64,000 nt of DNA from Aliiroseovarius sediminilitoris (GCF_900109955.1 NZ_FOJB01000001.1:1178001-1242000); one strand, 5' to 3'. Counted from the stretch's first letter, positions 50,894-60,205 are shown. The notes: generated from the letters alone by a model not told the origin. A program made the numbers and translations.

Positions 50894-51895
50894 ATGAAAT
50901 TCCTGACCATGGCCGTATCGGCGATCGTGCTGACGGCAACTGTGAACACGGCTTCCGCTGCCTGCGAAGAAGGCGAGATTGTCATCAAATTCAGCCACGT
51001 GACAAACTCGGACAAGCACCCCAAGGGCATTGCGGCCTCGCTTCTGGCTGAACGTGTGAACGAAGAGATGAACGGCAAGGCTTGCATGGAAGTCTATCCG
51101 AACTCGACCCTATACAACGATGATCAGGTGCTTGAGGCGATGTTGCAGGGCGACGTTCAGCTTGCCGCGCCGTCACTGTCGAAATTCGAAGCTTTCACCA
51201 AACAATTCCGCATCTTTGATCTGCCCTTCATGTTCAAGAACATGGACGCGGTCGACGCGTTCCAAATGTCGGAAACCGGTCAGGCGATGAAAGAATCCAT
51301 GGTGCGTCGCGGCCTGTTGGGGCTGGATTTCTGGCATAATGGCATGAAGCAGTTCTCGGCCAACAAGCCGCTGATTGAACCGTCTGACGCCGCTGGCCTG
51401 AAATTCCGTGTACAGCCGTCTGATGTGTTGGTTGCCCAGATGCAGGCGCTGGGGGCAAGCCCACAGCCAATGGCGTTCTCGGAAGTGTATGGCGCTTTGC
51501 AACAGGGTGTTGTCGATGGCCAGGAAAACACCTGGTCGAACATCTATGGCAAGAAATTCTTCGAAGTGCAGGATGGCACGACGGAAACCAACCACGGTGT
51601 GCTGGATTATCTGGTCGTGACCAATGTTGATTGGTGGGAAGGTCTGGACGCGGATGTGCGCGACCAGCTGGCCACCATCATGCACGAAGTCACAGCAACC
51701 CGGAACGCAGCGGTTGGCGAAGTTGACGCCGAAGCCCGTCAGGCCGTTCTGGATGCAGGCGGCGAAATCCGCGAACTGACAGCAGAACAACGTCAAGCCT
51801 GGGTTGACGCGATGAAACCGGTCTGGAGCCAGTTTGAAGCTGACGTCGGCGCCGAAAATATCGCCGCTGCGCAGGAAATCAACGCGCAATACTAA
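50894..51895 (+). CDS. dctP: TRAP C4-dicarboxylate-binding protein DctP
   Basis: 333 residues from MKFLTMAVSAIVLTATVNTA (signal peptide, cleavage near ASAAC), with GGGAGGACACCTT directly before the ATG. DctP features: IVIKFSHVTNSDKHPKGIAA, RIFDLPFMFKNMDAVDAFQ, the ligand-binding Arg in AAGLKFRVQPSDVLVAQM, and VDGQENTWSNIYGKKFFEVQ. Its place after dctBD and before dctQM makes succinate, fumarate and malate the expected ligands. A strong hairpin follows the gene. Confidence 0.93.
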   Translation: MKFLTMAVSAIVLTATVNTASAACEEGEIVIKFSHVTNSDKHPKGIAASLLAERVNEEMNGKACMEVYPNSTLYNDDQVLEAMLQGDVQLAAPSLSKFEAFTKQFRIFDLPFMFKNMDAVDAFQMSETGQAMKESMVRRGLLGLDFWHNGMKQFSANKPLIEPSDAAGLKFRVQPSDVLVAQMQALGASPQPMAFSEVYGALQQGVVDGQENTWSNIYGKKFFEVQDGTTETNHGVLDYLVVTNVDWWEGLDADVRDQLATIMHEVTATRNAAVGEVDAEARQAVLDAGGEIRELTAEQRQAWVDAMKPVWSQFEADVGAENIAAAQEINAQY

Positions 51896-51906
51896 GCTGA
51901 CAATCA

Positions 51907-51933
51907 GGGGCCCGTGCAACATGCACGGGCCCC
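51907..51933 (+). promoter_or_regulatory. Intercistronic stem-loop after dctP
   Basis: GGGGCCCGTGC and GCACGGGCCCC form a perfect 11-bp stem with loop AACAT; no T-tract follows. Probably protects the dctP transcript 3' end and lowers dctQM expression relative to dctP. Confidence 0.75.
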
Positions 51934-52008
51934 GATCATATCCCACTTTTGCACCCTTACCTTGACGTAAGGTAAGGGCCGCCCCCAGCATCATGGGAAG
52001 GGACAGCC

Positions 52009-52668
52009 ATGAGCACTCACTCTAATAATTCAAACGGGTTCGAAGAAACGGTGATCGCCGTGATCCTTGGCCTGATGACAATGATCACATTTGTGAACGT
52101 GGTCCTGCGATATGTTTTCAACTCATCCCTGATTTGGGGGCTTGAGGTGACGCTGATCCTGTTTGCGTGGCTGGTGCTGCTTGGCGTCAGCTACGGGGTA
52201 AAGGTCACGGCCCACCTGGGCGTCGATGCGCTGACCAATTTACTGCCCGAGCGGCCGCGGCGTGTTCTGGCGCTGACCGCCGCTGCGATCTGTATCATCT
52301 ATACCTTTCTTCTTTTGAAAGGCGCGTGGGATTACTGGGCACCCTATGCAGCCCTTGATCGCACCTCGGGTCGGTGGTTCCCCACCGGATTTGAGCAGAC
52401 CCGCGATCAGGCTTGGTACATCACCGATCAGGTGCCGATGCTTGATTTCCTGCGCTTTCTGGAAGGCTGGATCAACCAGGGCGAAACCTATGACAAGCTG
52501 CCCCGTGTGATCCCTTATGCGGTTCTGCCGTTTGGCGTCGCGCTGCTGCTGTTTCGCTTTATCCAGGCGACCATCCGTATCTGGCGTGGCCAGCAGGACA
52601 GTCTGATTGTCAGCCACGAAGTGGAAGACGAGATCGAGCAGCTTCAAGACAAGCCCGAGGAGGCATAA
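52009..52668 (+). CDS. dctQ: TRAP C4-dicarboxylate small permease DctQ
   Basis: 219 residues. Four membrane helices; FNSSLIWGLEVTLILFAWLV follows helix 1 as in DctQ proteins. An additional 60-residue loop between helices 3 and 4 (KGAWDYWAPYAALDRTSGRW to LPRVIPYAVLPFG) makes it longer than the short DctQ type. Ends 3 bp before dctM. Confidence 0.92.
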   Translation: MSTHSNNSNGFEETVIAVILGLMTMITFVNVVLRYVFNSSLIWGLEVTLILFAWLVLLGVSYGVKVTAHLGVDALTNLLPERPRRVLALTAAAICIIYTFLLLKGAWDYWAPYAALDRTSGRWFPTGFEQTRDQAWYITDQVPMLDFLRFLEGWINQGETYDKLPRVIPYAVLPFGVALLLFRFIQATIRIWRGQQDSLIVSHEVEDEIEQLQDKPEEA

Positions 52669-52671
52669 GCC

Positions 52672-54063
52672 ATGGACGTCCTATTCCTTTTTGCGATGGT
52701 CGTCGGGTTTCTGATGATCGGCGTGCCGATCGCGATTGCCCTTGGCATGAGCTCGATCATCTTCCTGCTGTTGTTCTCGGACACGTCGCTCGCATCGGTC
52801 GCGCAGAGTTTCTATCAGGCCGAAGCCGGGCACTATACGCTGTTGGCGATCCCGTTCTTCATCCTTGCCTCAAGCTTCATGTCGACAGGCGGCGTGGCGG
52901 CACGGATCATCCGGTTCTCGATTGCCTGTGTGGGCCATTTCCGGGGCGGTTTGGCGATTGCGGGCGTGTTTGCCTGTATGCTGTTTGCCGCTCTCTCCGG
53001 CTCCAGCCCGGCAACCGTTGTCGCCATCGGGACGATCGTCATCGCGGCGATGCGCCAGGTTGGGTACACCAAGGATTTCGCCGCCGGTGTCATCTGTAAC
53101 GCAGGCACGCTGGGCATCCTGATCCCGCCCTCCATCGTGATGGTGGTCTATGCCTCGGCGGTCGAGGTGTCGGTTGGCCGGATGTTCCTGGCCGGTGTGA
53201 TCCCCGGCATCATGGCGGGCGTCATGCTGATGATCGCGATTTATGTGATTGCTACGATCAAGGACATGCCCAAAGGTGATTTCGCAGGCTGGAAAGAGAT
53301 TTTCGCCAGCTTCTCGGATGCGCTTTGGGGGCTTTTGCTAATCGTGATCATCATGGTTGGCATCTATGGCATTCCCGGCATCACCGGGGCGCTGTTTACC
53401 CCGACGGAAGCCGCTGCGGTCGCGTCTGTCTATGCCTTCCTTGTTGCCACGTTCATCTATCGTGATATGGGGCCGTTGGCTGACAAGGGCGAGGGAAAGC
53501 GCACTTTGCTGCAAAAGCCGCAGGCCTTGATCACTGCCTTCTTCCATGTCGACACGCGCCGGACCCTGTTTGACGCCGGCAAGCTGACCATCACGTTGAT
53601 GTTCATCATCGCCAACGCACTGATCCTGAAGCACGTGCTGACGGACGAGCAGATCCCGCAGCAGATCGCAGGTGCGATGCTGTCGGCGGGCTTTGGCAAG
53701 ATCATGTTCCTGATCATCGTGAACATCATCCTACTGATCGGTGGACAGTTCATGGAACCGTCGGGCTTGATCGTGATCGTGGCGCCGCTGGTCTTCCCGA
53801 TTGCCATCGAGCTTGGGGTCGACCCCATTCACCTTGGCATCATCATGGTGGTCAATATGGAGATCGGGATGATCACGCCACCGGTGGGCCTGAACCTGTT
53901 TGTCACATCCGGAGTGGCCGGGATGCCTATGATGAAGGTGGTGAAGGCTGCATTGCCCTTCCTGGCCGTTCTGTTTGTGTTCCTGATTATGGTCACCTAC
54001 ATCCCCTTCCTGTCGACATGGCTGCCGACAACCTTGATGGGACCAGAGATCATCACCAAATAA
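52672..54063 (+). CDS. dctM: TRAP C4-dicarboxylate large permease DctM
   Basis: 463 residues with about twelve membrane segments. ALSGSSPATVVAIGTIVIAA, NAGTLGILIPPSIVMVVYAS, GALFTPTEAAAVASVYAFLV and EIGMITPPVGLNLFVTSGVA are the conserved TRAP-M segments. A cytoplasmic insert near 275 (GEGKRTLLQKPQALITAFF) is typical of DctM for dicarboxylates. Last gene of the operon, followed by a strong hairpin. Confidence 0.94.
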   Translation: MDVLFLFAMVVGFLMIGVPIAIALGMSSIIFLLLFSDTSLASVAQSFYQAEAGHYTLLAIPFFILASSFMSTGGVAARIIRFSIACVGHFRGGLAIAGVFACMLFAALSGSSPATVVAIGTIVIAAMRQVGYTKDFAAGVICNAGTLGILIPPSIVMVVYASAVEVSVGRMFLAGVIPGIMAGVMLMIAIYVIATIKDMPKGDFAGWKEIFASFSDALWGLLLIVIIMVGIYGIPGITGALFTPTEAAAVASVYAFLVATFIYRDMGPLADKGEGKRTLLQKPQALITAFFHVDTRRTLFDAGKLTITLMFIIANALILKHVLTDEQIPQQIAGAMLSAGFGKIMFLIIVNIILLIGGQFMEPSGLIVIVAPLVFPIAIELGVDPIHLGIIMVVNMEIGMITPPVGLNLFVTSGVAGMPMMKVVKAALPFLAVLFVFLIMVTYIPFLSTWLPTTLMGPEIITK

Positions 54064-54103
54064 GAAAGGGCGGGCTGCATGTGCGGCCCACCCCCCTCAA
54101 CAC

Positions 54104-54138
54104 AACGCCGGGCGTATCTCGCCCGGCGTTTACCGTTT
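54104..54138. terminator. Terminator after dctM, possibly bidirectional
   Basis: AACGCCGGGCG / CGCCCGGCGTT, perfect 11-bp stem with 5-nt loop, followed by TACCGTTTT on the plus strand. It separates dctM from the convergent DUF2892 gene. Confidence 0.8.
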
Positions 54139-54184
54139 TACTCGCTACACCTTCGGGTCTAGCGGCCAAAGGTTGCCAATTTCT

Positions 54185-54379
54185 TTAGTTCTTCATCTTG
54201 CAGGTGTTCATCCCGAGGATTGAGTAAACCGGGCAAGAACCGATCGCACCCGTCACCAACGGCACGATACCGATCAGCGCCCAGACCGGGCCACCAGCGA
54301 AGAAATACCAGCCCAGCAGGGCGAGGCCGACGACGATTCGAATGATGCGGTCAATGTTACCAGTGTTTGTCTTGAACAT
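54185..54379 (-). CDS. DUF2892 (YgaP-type) small inner-membrane protein
   Basis: 64 residues from MFKTNTGNIDRIIRIVVGLA; two membrane helices and the C-terminal GSCPVYSILGMNTC typical of DUF2892. The start at 54379 is chosen because AAGGAG lies 6 nt upstream; ATGs at 54385 and 54403 are less well placed. Function unknown; related domains accompany rhodanese/sulfur proteins. A perfect CRP-like palindrome lies about 55 bp upstream. Confidence 0.85.
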   Translation of the reverse strand: MFKTNTGNIDRIIRIVVGLALLGWYFFAGGPVWALIGIVPLVTGAIGSCPVYSILGMNTCKMKN

Positions 54380-54433
54380 GGTCATCTCCTTTTTTCCGTT
54401 CATCTGACCTTAGAAAAGGGAACAGAAAAAAGC

Positions 54434-54450
54434 ATGTGACGTGGTCACAT
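54434..54450. promoter_or_regulatory. Perfect 17-bp palindrome, candidate Crp/Fnr-family site
   Basis: ATGTGACGTGGTCACAT: 7-bp arms around GTG, resembling Crp/Fnr boxes (TGTGA-N-TCACA). It lies 10 bp after the Crp/Fnr gene and about 55 bp before the DUF2892 start, so the regulator probably controls DUF2892. Confidence 0.6.
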
Positions 54451-54459
54451 AGAAAACGG

Positions 54460-55119
54460 TCAAAATGCCGCGCCAAGGACAATGCCGTTCAAAGCCTTTC
54501 GGTCAAGGATTGTCACGTTTCCCCGCTCATGCGCCACAGCACCCGCCTGAGCCATCTTGTCCAACCGCCGCGAGATCACCTCGCGCGCGGTGCCGATGGC
54601 GGTGGCCATTTCTGCTTGCGTCATATGCAAGCAACCGTCCAGCCCTGCGCGATCCAGGATGAGGGCCGCCAATCGAGCTTCGACCGACATGAAGGACACG
54701 TTTTCAATCAGCTGCATCATGGATTGCATCCGGTCGGCGAATGCAGAAAATACCAGTCGCCGAAACCCAGGAGAGCTGTCGAGCAGGGCAAAGAACACAT
54801 CGCGGGGGATCAGAACCAGACGGACCGCGGTCTCGGCTGTCGCCTCTGCCGTATAAGCGTCGCCCCCCAAAAGACCCAAGGTGGATTGGATACAGCCTTG
54901 GCCGGGTGCCAGACGATAGAGCAAGATGTCGCGACCATTGGGTCCGATCAGATTTACATCCACCTGACCGGACAGCATCACGACGTAGCCCTTTACGGCC
55001 TCGCCTGGGCAGAACAGGACCGCACCCTTAGGAACATCCATCGGCGTAAGCGTGTCCAAAAGCGCACGCGCCCGGGCATCTAGCGCGGCAATCTCATCAG
55101 GATCATCTGTCCAACTCAT
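54460..55119 (-). CDS. Crp/Fnr-family transcriptional regulator
   Basis: 219 residues: N-terminal cyclic-nucleotide-binding-like beta barrel (GAVLFCPGEAVKGYVVMLSG, DILLYRLAPGQGC), a dimerisation helix (RMQSMMQLIENVSFMSVEAR) and HTH_Crp (TQAEMATAIGTAREVISRRL). No N-terminal four-cysteine Fe-S pattern of FNR. The effector is unknown. Upstream of DUF2892 on the same strand, with a matching palindrome between them. Confidence 0.88.
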   Translation of the reverse strand: MSWTDDPDEIAALDARARALLDTLTPMDVPKGAVLFCPGEAVKGYVVMLSGQVDVNLIGPNGRDILLYRLAPGQGCIQSTLGLLGGDAYTAEATAETAVRLVLIPRDVFFALLDSSPGFRRLVFSAFADRMQSMMQLIENVSFMSVEARLAALILDRAGLDGCLHMTQAEMATAIGTAREVISRRLDKMAQAGAVAHERGNVTILDRKALNGIVLGAAF

Positions 55120-55139
55120 CGGATTTTATGCCTCCGGCG

Positions 55140-55244
55140 GGGATATTTGAAACAAGAAAAAGCGCTCAAACCACCTTTTTCTTGTTTCAAATATCCCGGG
55201 GGAGGCGCGCCCCTTAGGGGGTGCGCCGTGGGGGCAGAGCCCCC
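55140..55244. repeat. Inverted pair of GGGATATTT repeats with GC-rich hairpins
   Basis: A perfect 23-bp inverted repeat (55140-55162 with 55175-55197; core GGGATATTTGAAACAAG) with a 12-nt loop, followed by hairpins GGCGC..GCGCC (55204-55227) and GGGGGC-AGA-GCCCCC (55230-55244). It shares its core with the repeats at 46384-46412 and 61876-61910. It also could terminate the mmsB operon. Confidence 0.75.
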
Positions 55245-55257
55245 GTTGCCGACCGTA

Positions 55258-56130
55258 TCAGCCGCGCGAGCGTTTTTCAAAACGCGGCAACATAGCTGAG
55301 AAGTCCATGCCGCGGCCATTCTCGTTCTCAACGAATTGTTCATACAGGGCAGTGGCGGCCTGGCCCATTGGGGTGTCGGCATCGGCCGCTTCTGCGGCTT
55401 GTTGGCTCAGGCGCAGGTCTTTCAGCATCAGTTCAGCGGCGAAGCCCGGTTTGTAGTCGTTGTCGGCAGGTGATTGGGGGCCGACACCGGGGGCGGGGCA
55501 ATAGGCATTCATCGACCAGCTGTAGCCGGAGGAGGTGGACACGACGTCGAACATCTTTTGCCGATCCAGCCCCAATTTGTCGGCCAGTGCGAACGCTTCG
55601 CAGGTGCCGATCATGGTGATGCCGAGGATCATGTTGTTGCAGATCTTGGCCGCTTGCCCCGCACCGCTGTCGCCGCAATGCACGGCCTTCTGGCCCATGA
55701 TCTCGAACAAAGGTTCTGCTTTGGCAAACGCCTCGGCCGAGCCACCGGCCATGAAGGTCAACGTGCCGCCCGATGCGCCGCCAACGCCGCCGGACACAGG
55801 CGCGTCCACCGGCAGAAGACCCGCGTCCAAGGCTTGCTTGGCAACGTCGCGGGCGCTTTCCACATCCACCGTCGAGCAGTCGACGAAAGCGGTTCCCTTG
55901 GCCATGGCGGGTATGATTTCGTTCGCCACGGCGCGCAGGATCTGTCCGTTGGGCAGCATGGTGATGACCACGTCGCGACCTTTGGCCGCTTCCACACCCG
56001 ATGCTGCCATTGTTACGCCGTCGATATCGACGGGGGCCATGTCGAAGCCCGTCACGTCATGCCCCGCTTTGGCGAGGTTCGTGGCCATCGGGCCACCCAT
56101 GTTGCCCAGTCCGATAAATCCGATTTTCAT
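55258..56130 (-). CDS. mmsB: 3-hydroxyisobutyrate dehydrogenase
   Basis: 290 residues: FIGLGNMGGPMATNLAKAGH NAD loop, DAPVSGGVGGASGGTLTFMA substrate loop near residue 120, catalytic Lys in GAGQAAKICNNMILG near 170. Oxidises 3-hydroxyisobutyrate to methylmalonate semialdehyde in valine degradation. 11 bp after the hydrolase gene; MmsA, the next step, lies 4 kb away on the same strand. Compare the island enzyme at 38202, which lacks the canonical DAPVSGG loop. Confidence 0.93.
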   Translation of the reverse strand: MKIGFIGLGNMGGPMATNLAKAGHDVTGFDMAPVDIDGVTMAASGVEAAKGRDVVITMLPNGQILRAVANEIIPAMAKGTAFVDCSTVDVESARDVAKQALDAGLLPVDAPVSGGVGGASGGTLTFMAGGSAEAFAKAEPLFEIMGQKAVHCGDSGAGQAAKICNNMILGITMIGTCEAFALADKLGLDRQKMFDVVSTSSGYSWSMNAYCPAPGVGPQSPADNDYKPGFAAELMLKDLRLSQQAAEAADADTPMGQAATALYEQFVENENGRGMDFSAMLPRFEKRSRG

Positions 56131-56141
56131 GGCAGGTCTCC

Positions 56142-57170
56142 TTAGAATGTCAGTGTGTTGTCGCCGAGCGGTGCGAGCATCTTGCCGACGGCGTCGTTTG
56201 GCAGGTTGTCCAGGCTGTGCTTCCAGTTCGGGGTGCGGTCTTTGTCGATGACGGCGGCGCGGATGCCCTCCATCAGGTCTGAATATTCCAATGCGCGATA
56301 GACGAAGCGGTACTCCAGCTCCAGCGATTTGCGCACATCGCGAGTTGTGGAGAGGTGGTGGATCATCTCGACCGTACAGGCCATCGACAGCGGCGAATTG
56401 CGGCTGAGAACTTCCAGCGCATTGGACGCGAAGACGCTGTCTTCACCGCGCAGCGAGGCTACGATGTCGCCAAGGTTGCCACCCCCGAAATGCGCGTCGA
56501 TCATGGGCTGCATGGCCGACAGGTTGCCGGGTATCGCCGGGATCGCGGCCTCGTTGATATGGCTGGGGTCGCCGGTGCGGATCAGGTCGGCTTTCAACGC
56601 GGGCCATTCGGCCTGACGGATCACGAAATCGGCAAAGCCCGCGTGGATCGCATCGCCTGGCGCCATGCGGGCACCGGTCATGCCGATATATTCGCCCAGC
56701 CGACCCGGAGCATGGGCCAGGATCAGTGATCCGCCCACATCGGGCACCAGCCCAATGCCGCATTCCGGCATCGCCATACGTGAGGATCGCGCCATGATCC
56801 GGTGCGACGCATGACAGCCCACACCAACACCGCCGCCCATGGTGAAGCCTTGCATGAAACTGACGATGGGCTTGGGAAATTCAAACAGTCGAGCGTTCAT
56901 GCGGTATTCATCGCGCCAGAAGTTCTGAGCGCGGGTGGGGTCGCCGGACTGGCCGATCTCGTAGATCTCACGGATGTCACCACCGGCGCAGAAGGCTCGG
57001 TCACCTTGGGCGTCGATCAGGATCAGCGCGACCTCGTCATCGTTGATCCAGTCGATCAGCGCGGCGTCGATCGCAAGGCACATGTCATAGGACAGGGCAT
57101 TCAAGGCATCGGGGCGGGTCAGGGTGATGCGCCCGGCTTTACCCTCTTTTCTAATCGAGATGTCAGACAT
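56142..57170 (-). CDS. 3-hydroxyisobutyryl-CoA hydrolase (crotonase fold)
   Basis: 342 residues. Crotonase core: LTRPDALNALSYDMCLAIDA, FCAGGDIREIYE oxyanion hole, FTMGGGVGVGCHASHRI, and MPECGIGLVPDVGGSLILA with the catalytic E and D of HIBYL-CoA hydrolases. The extra C-terminal domain of about 80 residues distinguishes it from enoyl-CoA hydratases. Releases 3-hydroxyisobutyrate from its CoA ester. Overlaps the dehydrogenase stop by one base. Confidence 0.9.
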   Translation of the reverse strand: MSDISIRKEGKAGRITLTRPDALNALSYDMCLAIDAALIDWINDDEVALILIDAQGDRAFCAGGDIREIYEIGQSGDPTRAQNFWRDEYRMNARLFEFPKPIVSFMQGFTMGGGVGVGCHASHRIMARSSRMAMPECGIGLVPDVGGSLILAHAPGRLGEYIGMTGARMAPGDAIHAGFADFVIRQAEWPALKADLIRTGDPSHINEAAIPAIPGNLSAMQPMIDAHFGGGNLGDIVASLRGEDSVFASNALEVLSRNSPLSMACTVEMIHHLSTTRDVRKSLELEYRFVYRALEYSDLMEGIRAAVIDKDRTPNWKHSLDNLPNDAVGKMLAPLGDNTLTF

Positions 57171-58321
57171 CAGCCGCGGTCGCGTTCAGCCAGCAGTTGA
57201 CGGGCGACGATCAGGCGCATGATCTCATTCGTGCCTTCCAGAATCTGGTGCACGCGCAGGTCGCGCACGATCTTCTCGATCCCGTAATCGGCCAAGTAGC
57301 CATAGCCGCCATGCAGTTGCAGACATCCATTCGCCACGTCAAATGCCGCATCCGTCACCATCAGCTTGGCCATGGCGCAGAACTTCGAGGCATCGGGCGC
57401 TTTGTTGTCCAGTTTCCAAGCGGCCTGACGCAGGAAAGTACGCGCGGCTTGCAGGCGGGTCTCGTATTCCGCCAGCTTGAATTGCAATGCCTGAAACTGG
57501 TCGATGGTTTTGCCGAATGCCTTGCGTTCGCCCATATATTGCAGCGTCAGGTCCAGTGCCTTCTGTGCACCGCCAAGCGCACCTGCCGAGATGTTCAGAC
57601 GCCCACCATCCAGCCCCGCCATCGCATAGACAAACCCTTTGCCCTCTTCGCCCAGCAGGTTTTCGTGCGGGACGGCGCAATCGTCGAATTGCACCTGTGA
57701 TGTGGGCTGGGCTTTCCAGCCCATCTTGCGCTCATTCGCACCGAAACTCAGGCCGGGGGTGCCCTCTTCGACAATCACGGTGGAAATGCCCTTGGGACCA
57801 TCTTCACCTGTGCGGCACATGGTGACATAGACGTCAGAATAGTTGCCGCCCGAGATGAACGCCTTGTTGCCGGTCAGCACATAGCTGTCGTTGGTCTTCT
57901 GTGCGCGGGTTTTCAGCGCCGCCGCATCCGAGCCGGAGCCCGGTTCGGTCAGGCAGTAAGAGAACACTTTTTCCATCGTGCAGAGCGACGGCAGCCATTT
58001 CTGCTTGTCTTCTTCTTTGCCGAATTTGTCGATCATACCTCCGCACATGTTGTGGATCGACAGGAACGATCCGACCGCAGGGTCGGCCATGGCGAGCGCC
58101 TCAAAGACCAGCGTTGCATCCAGACGCGACAGGCCCGAGCCGCCATATTCTTCGCTGACATAGATGCCGCCAAAGCCCAGTTCGGCCAATTGCGGCCACA
58201 GATCTTTCGGGATGGTGCCCTCGGCCTCCCATTTCTCGGAATTGGGGGCGATGTGTTCCTCGCCAAACCCTTTGGCCATGTCGAAGATGAGGGTCTGTTC
58301 CTCGGAAAGCGCGAAATCCAT
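57170..58321 (-). CDS. Isobutyryl-CoA dehydrogenase (acyl-CoA dehydrogenase)
   Basis: 383 residues: MDFALSEEQTLIFDMAKGFG, YCLTEPGSGSDAAALKT FAD/substrate loop near 125, FISGGNYSDVYVTMCRTG, QFKLAEYETRLQAAR and the catalytic Glu in HQILEGTNEIMRLIVARQLL near 367. FAD enzyme that passes electrons to ETF. The valine cluster decides for isobutyryl-CoA; other short-chain acyl-CoA dehydrogenases have the same fold. Confidence 0.88.
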   Translation of the reverse strand: MDFALSEEQTLIFDMAKGFGEEHIAPNSEKWEAEGTIPKDLWPQLAELGFGGIYVSEEYGGSGLSRLDATLVFEALAMADPAVGSFLSIHNMCGGMIDKFGKEEDKQKWLPSLCTMEKVFSYCLTEPGSGSDAAALKTRAQKTNDSYVLTGNKAFISGGNYSDVYVTMCRTGEDGPKGISTVIVEEGTPGLSFGANERKMGWKAQPTSQVQFDDCAVPHENLLGEEGKGFVYAMAGLDGGRLNISAGALGGAQKALDLTLQYMGERKAFGKTIDQFQALQFKLAEYETRLQAARTFLRQAAWKLDNKAPDASKFCAMAKLMVTDAAFDVANGCLQLHGGYGYLADYGIEKIVRDLRVHQILEGTNEIMRLIVARQLLAERDRG

Positions 58322-58457
58322 GTCTTTCTCCCGTCCGCGTGTTTGCGGGTCACGTTATGGCGCAATTCTTACAGGAGTTTTTCAATGCGGTGGAGAGTTC
58401 CGTCACGTCGCAAGCTGCCGTAACGTCAGACACCGCGGGCGGGGCGGGTCCTGCGGG

Positions 58458-59591
58458 TCACAGGTCGGTGTGATACTCTTCGATCAAATGCCGCACAACG
58501 TCTTGAAGCGCATACTCTTTCGGTTTCTCAGCCTGAATGCTGTCGTGATAGACAGCGCGCTGGCGGTCGGACGAGATGCCCGTCTCAAGAATACCGCGGG
58601 CGGCTTCGACTTCGACGACGCAGCCAAGGGCCTCGGCGTCCTGTTCAATCAGGTGGAACATATCCTCAAGAAGCTGCGGGAAATCGACGATCTCACCGAT
58701 GCCGAAGTCGATCAGCCCGCCGCCGACCCCGTATCGTTGCGCGCGCCAGCGGTTTTCGGCGACAAGAAAATTGTCATAGAGCCGCCAGCGTTGGTTCTTG
58801 GCCTTCAACCGCCACAGCATACGGGCCAGACATTGGGTCAGCGCCGCCAGGCTGACTGTGTGCTCCAGGCGGGGTTGCACATCGCAGATGCGGCTTTCGA
58901 TGGTCGGAAAGCGCGAGGACGGCCGCAGATCCCACCAGATTTTCGAACTGTCCTCGATCACGCCGATATCAACCAACGCCTGAACCGAGCGTTCGAATTC
59001 GGACCAGCCGGACAAATGCGGCGGCAGACCCGTGCGGGGCAAGTTGTCGAACACGGTCAGGCGATAGGATGCCAACCCGGTATCATCGCCTTGCCAGAAT
59101 GGCGAACTGCCGGACAAGGCAAGCAGATGGGGCAGGAAATAGCTGAGCTGATTGACCAGGTCGATCCGCGTGTCGGGGTCAGGTATGCCGACGTGAACAT
59201 GCATCCCACAGATCAGCATTCGGCGCACGACCCCCGCAAGATCGCGTTTCAGATCATTATAGCGGTCCTTGTCGACATGGTGCTGTTCCTTCCAGTCGGC
59301 AAAGGGATGACACGACGCCGCAATCGGGGCCAGACCATATGTTTTGGCATGTTTGGCGACGCTCGACCGCAAACGTTTCAGATCTTCGCGGGCGTCGGTC
59401 ACGTTGGCGCAGACGCAGGTGCCGATCTCGATCTGGCATTGCAGGAACTCGGGACTGACCTGACCTTCAAGCTCGGCTTTACAGTCGTTCATCAAGCGAT
59501 CAGGTGCACGCGCCAAGGCATAGCTGTCGCGATCCACCAGCAGATATTCTTCTTCGACACCAATAGAAAACGGCGGTTCTTTCAGGGCCAT
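58458..59591 (-). CDS. GCS2-type carboxylate-amine ligase (YbdK family)
   Basis: 377 residues from [20 protein letters not shown], with AAAGGA upstream. GIEEEF-type N-terminal motif (here GVEEEYLLV), [37 protein letters not shown] and [20 protein letters not shown] are the ATP-grasp-like glutamate-cysteine ligase 2 features. Members have weak gamma-glutamylcysteine ligase activity and unknown natural substrates. It sits inside the valine degradation cluster without overlap, so a link is not proven. Confidence 0.85.
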   Translation of the reverse strand: MALKEPPFSIGVEEEYLLVDRDSYALARAPDRLMNDCKAELEGQVSPEFLQCQIEIGTCVCANVTDAREDLKRLRSSVAKHAKTYGLAPIAASCHPFADWKEQHHVDKDRYNDLKRDLAGVVRRMLICGMHVHVGIPDPDTRIDLVNQLSYFLPHLLALSGSSPFWQGDDTGLASYRLTVFDNLPRTGLPPHLSGWSEFERSVQALVDIGVIEDSSKIWWDLRPSSRFPTIESRICDVQPRLEHTVSLAALTQCLARMLWRLKAKNQRWRLYDNFLVAENRWRAQRYGVGGGLIDFGIGEIVDFPQLLEDMFHLIEQDAEALGCVVEVEAARGILETGISSDRQRAVYHDSIQAEKPKEYALQDVVRHLIEEYHTDL

Positions 59592-59769
59592 CGGCTGTCC
59601 TTTCGGTCGTGTCGGGAACAGCTTTGCATCATTGAGGGCAAGCGACAAGCATCCGGCACCATGAACACCGGCTGATTGGTCGTTCGGATCAAAGCGGAGG
59701 GAATTGAAGGTTGACCTTAGGTAAGGATGGGGCTTTGTTTGACTTGGCGTAATCGCGCCGAGGTTGAAA

Positions 59770-60204
59770 ATGTATACTGCCACCTATTTCGATGACCAAA
59801 AGTTTTTGCTTATTCGCTGCTCTGCGCATGCCCGGTTCGCCAGCCTGACGGCCCGAATTGCCGAGTGGGTCATTGCCATTGACGCACCCAGGGGGCGTAG
59901 AGTTCTGGTTGATTTGCGCCAGTTGCGCACCATTGACCGTCCGAATGAGGGACCAGCGGAATACGTACAAATGCAACGGAAGCTGTTACGCGATTATCCC
60001 GCGGCCAGCAAATTGGCGCTTCTGGCTCCACGGCCCGAAATATTTGTTCTGGCGCGCATTTTTGAACAATCCGCGCAAGATCACGTGCCGACCGAGATTG
60101 ATGTGTTCCGCAATGGGGCGGACGCTCTGGCTTTTCTGGGGGTTGCAGCCGAAGACGTTGACGATTTCGTCAGATCTTTGGGGGATGGTCGGCGGTTGGA
60201 TTAG
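59770..60204 (+). CDS. Hypothetical protein, possible STAS-like fold
   Basis: 144 residues from [20 protein letters not shown]. The alternating pattern ([53 protein letters not shown]) resembles the SpoIIAA/STAS-like or SEC14-like small alpha/beta proteins of this group, but no active site is recognisable. Coding is supported by length, composition and a terminator directly after the stop. It lies between convergent and divergent minus-strand genes as a single plus-strand gene. Confidence 0.65.
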   Translation: MYTATYFDDQKFLLIRCSAHARFASLTARIAEWVIAIDAPRGRRVLVDLRQLRTIDRPNEGPAEYVQMQRKLLRDYPAASKLALLAPRPEIFVLARIFEQSAQDHVPTEIDVFRNGADALAFLGVAAEDVDDFVRSLGDGRRLD

Positions 60205-60205
60205 A

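Noticed and set aside
58164-59675. Open frame of 503 codons on the plus strand
   Set aside because: Antisense shadow of the GCS2 ligase, which has clear family motifs on the minus strand; the shadow has none.
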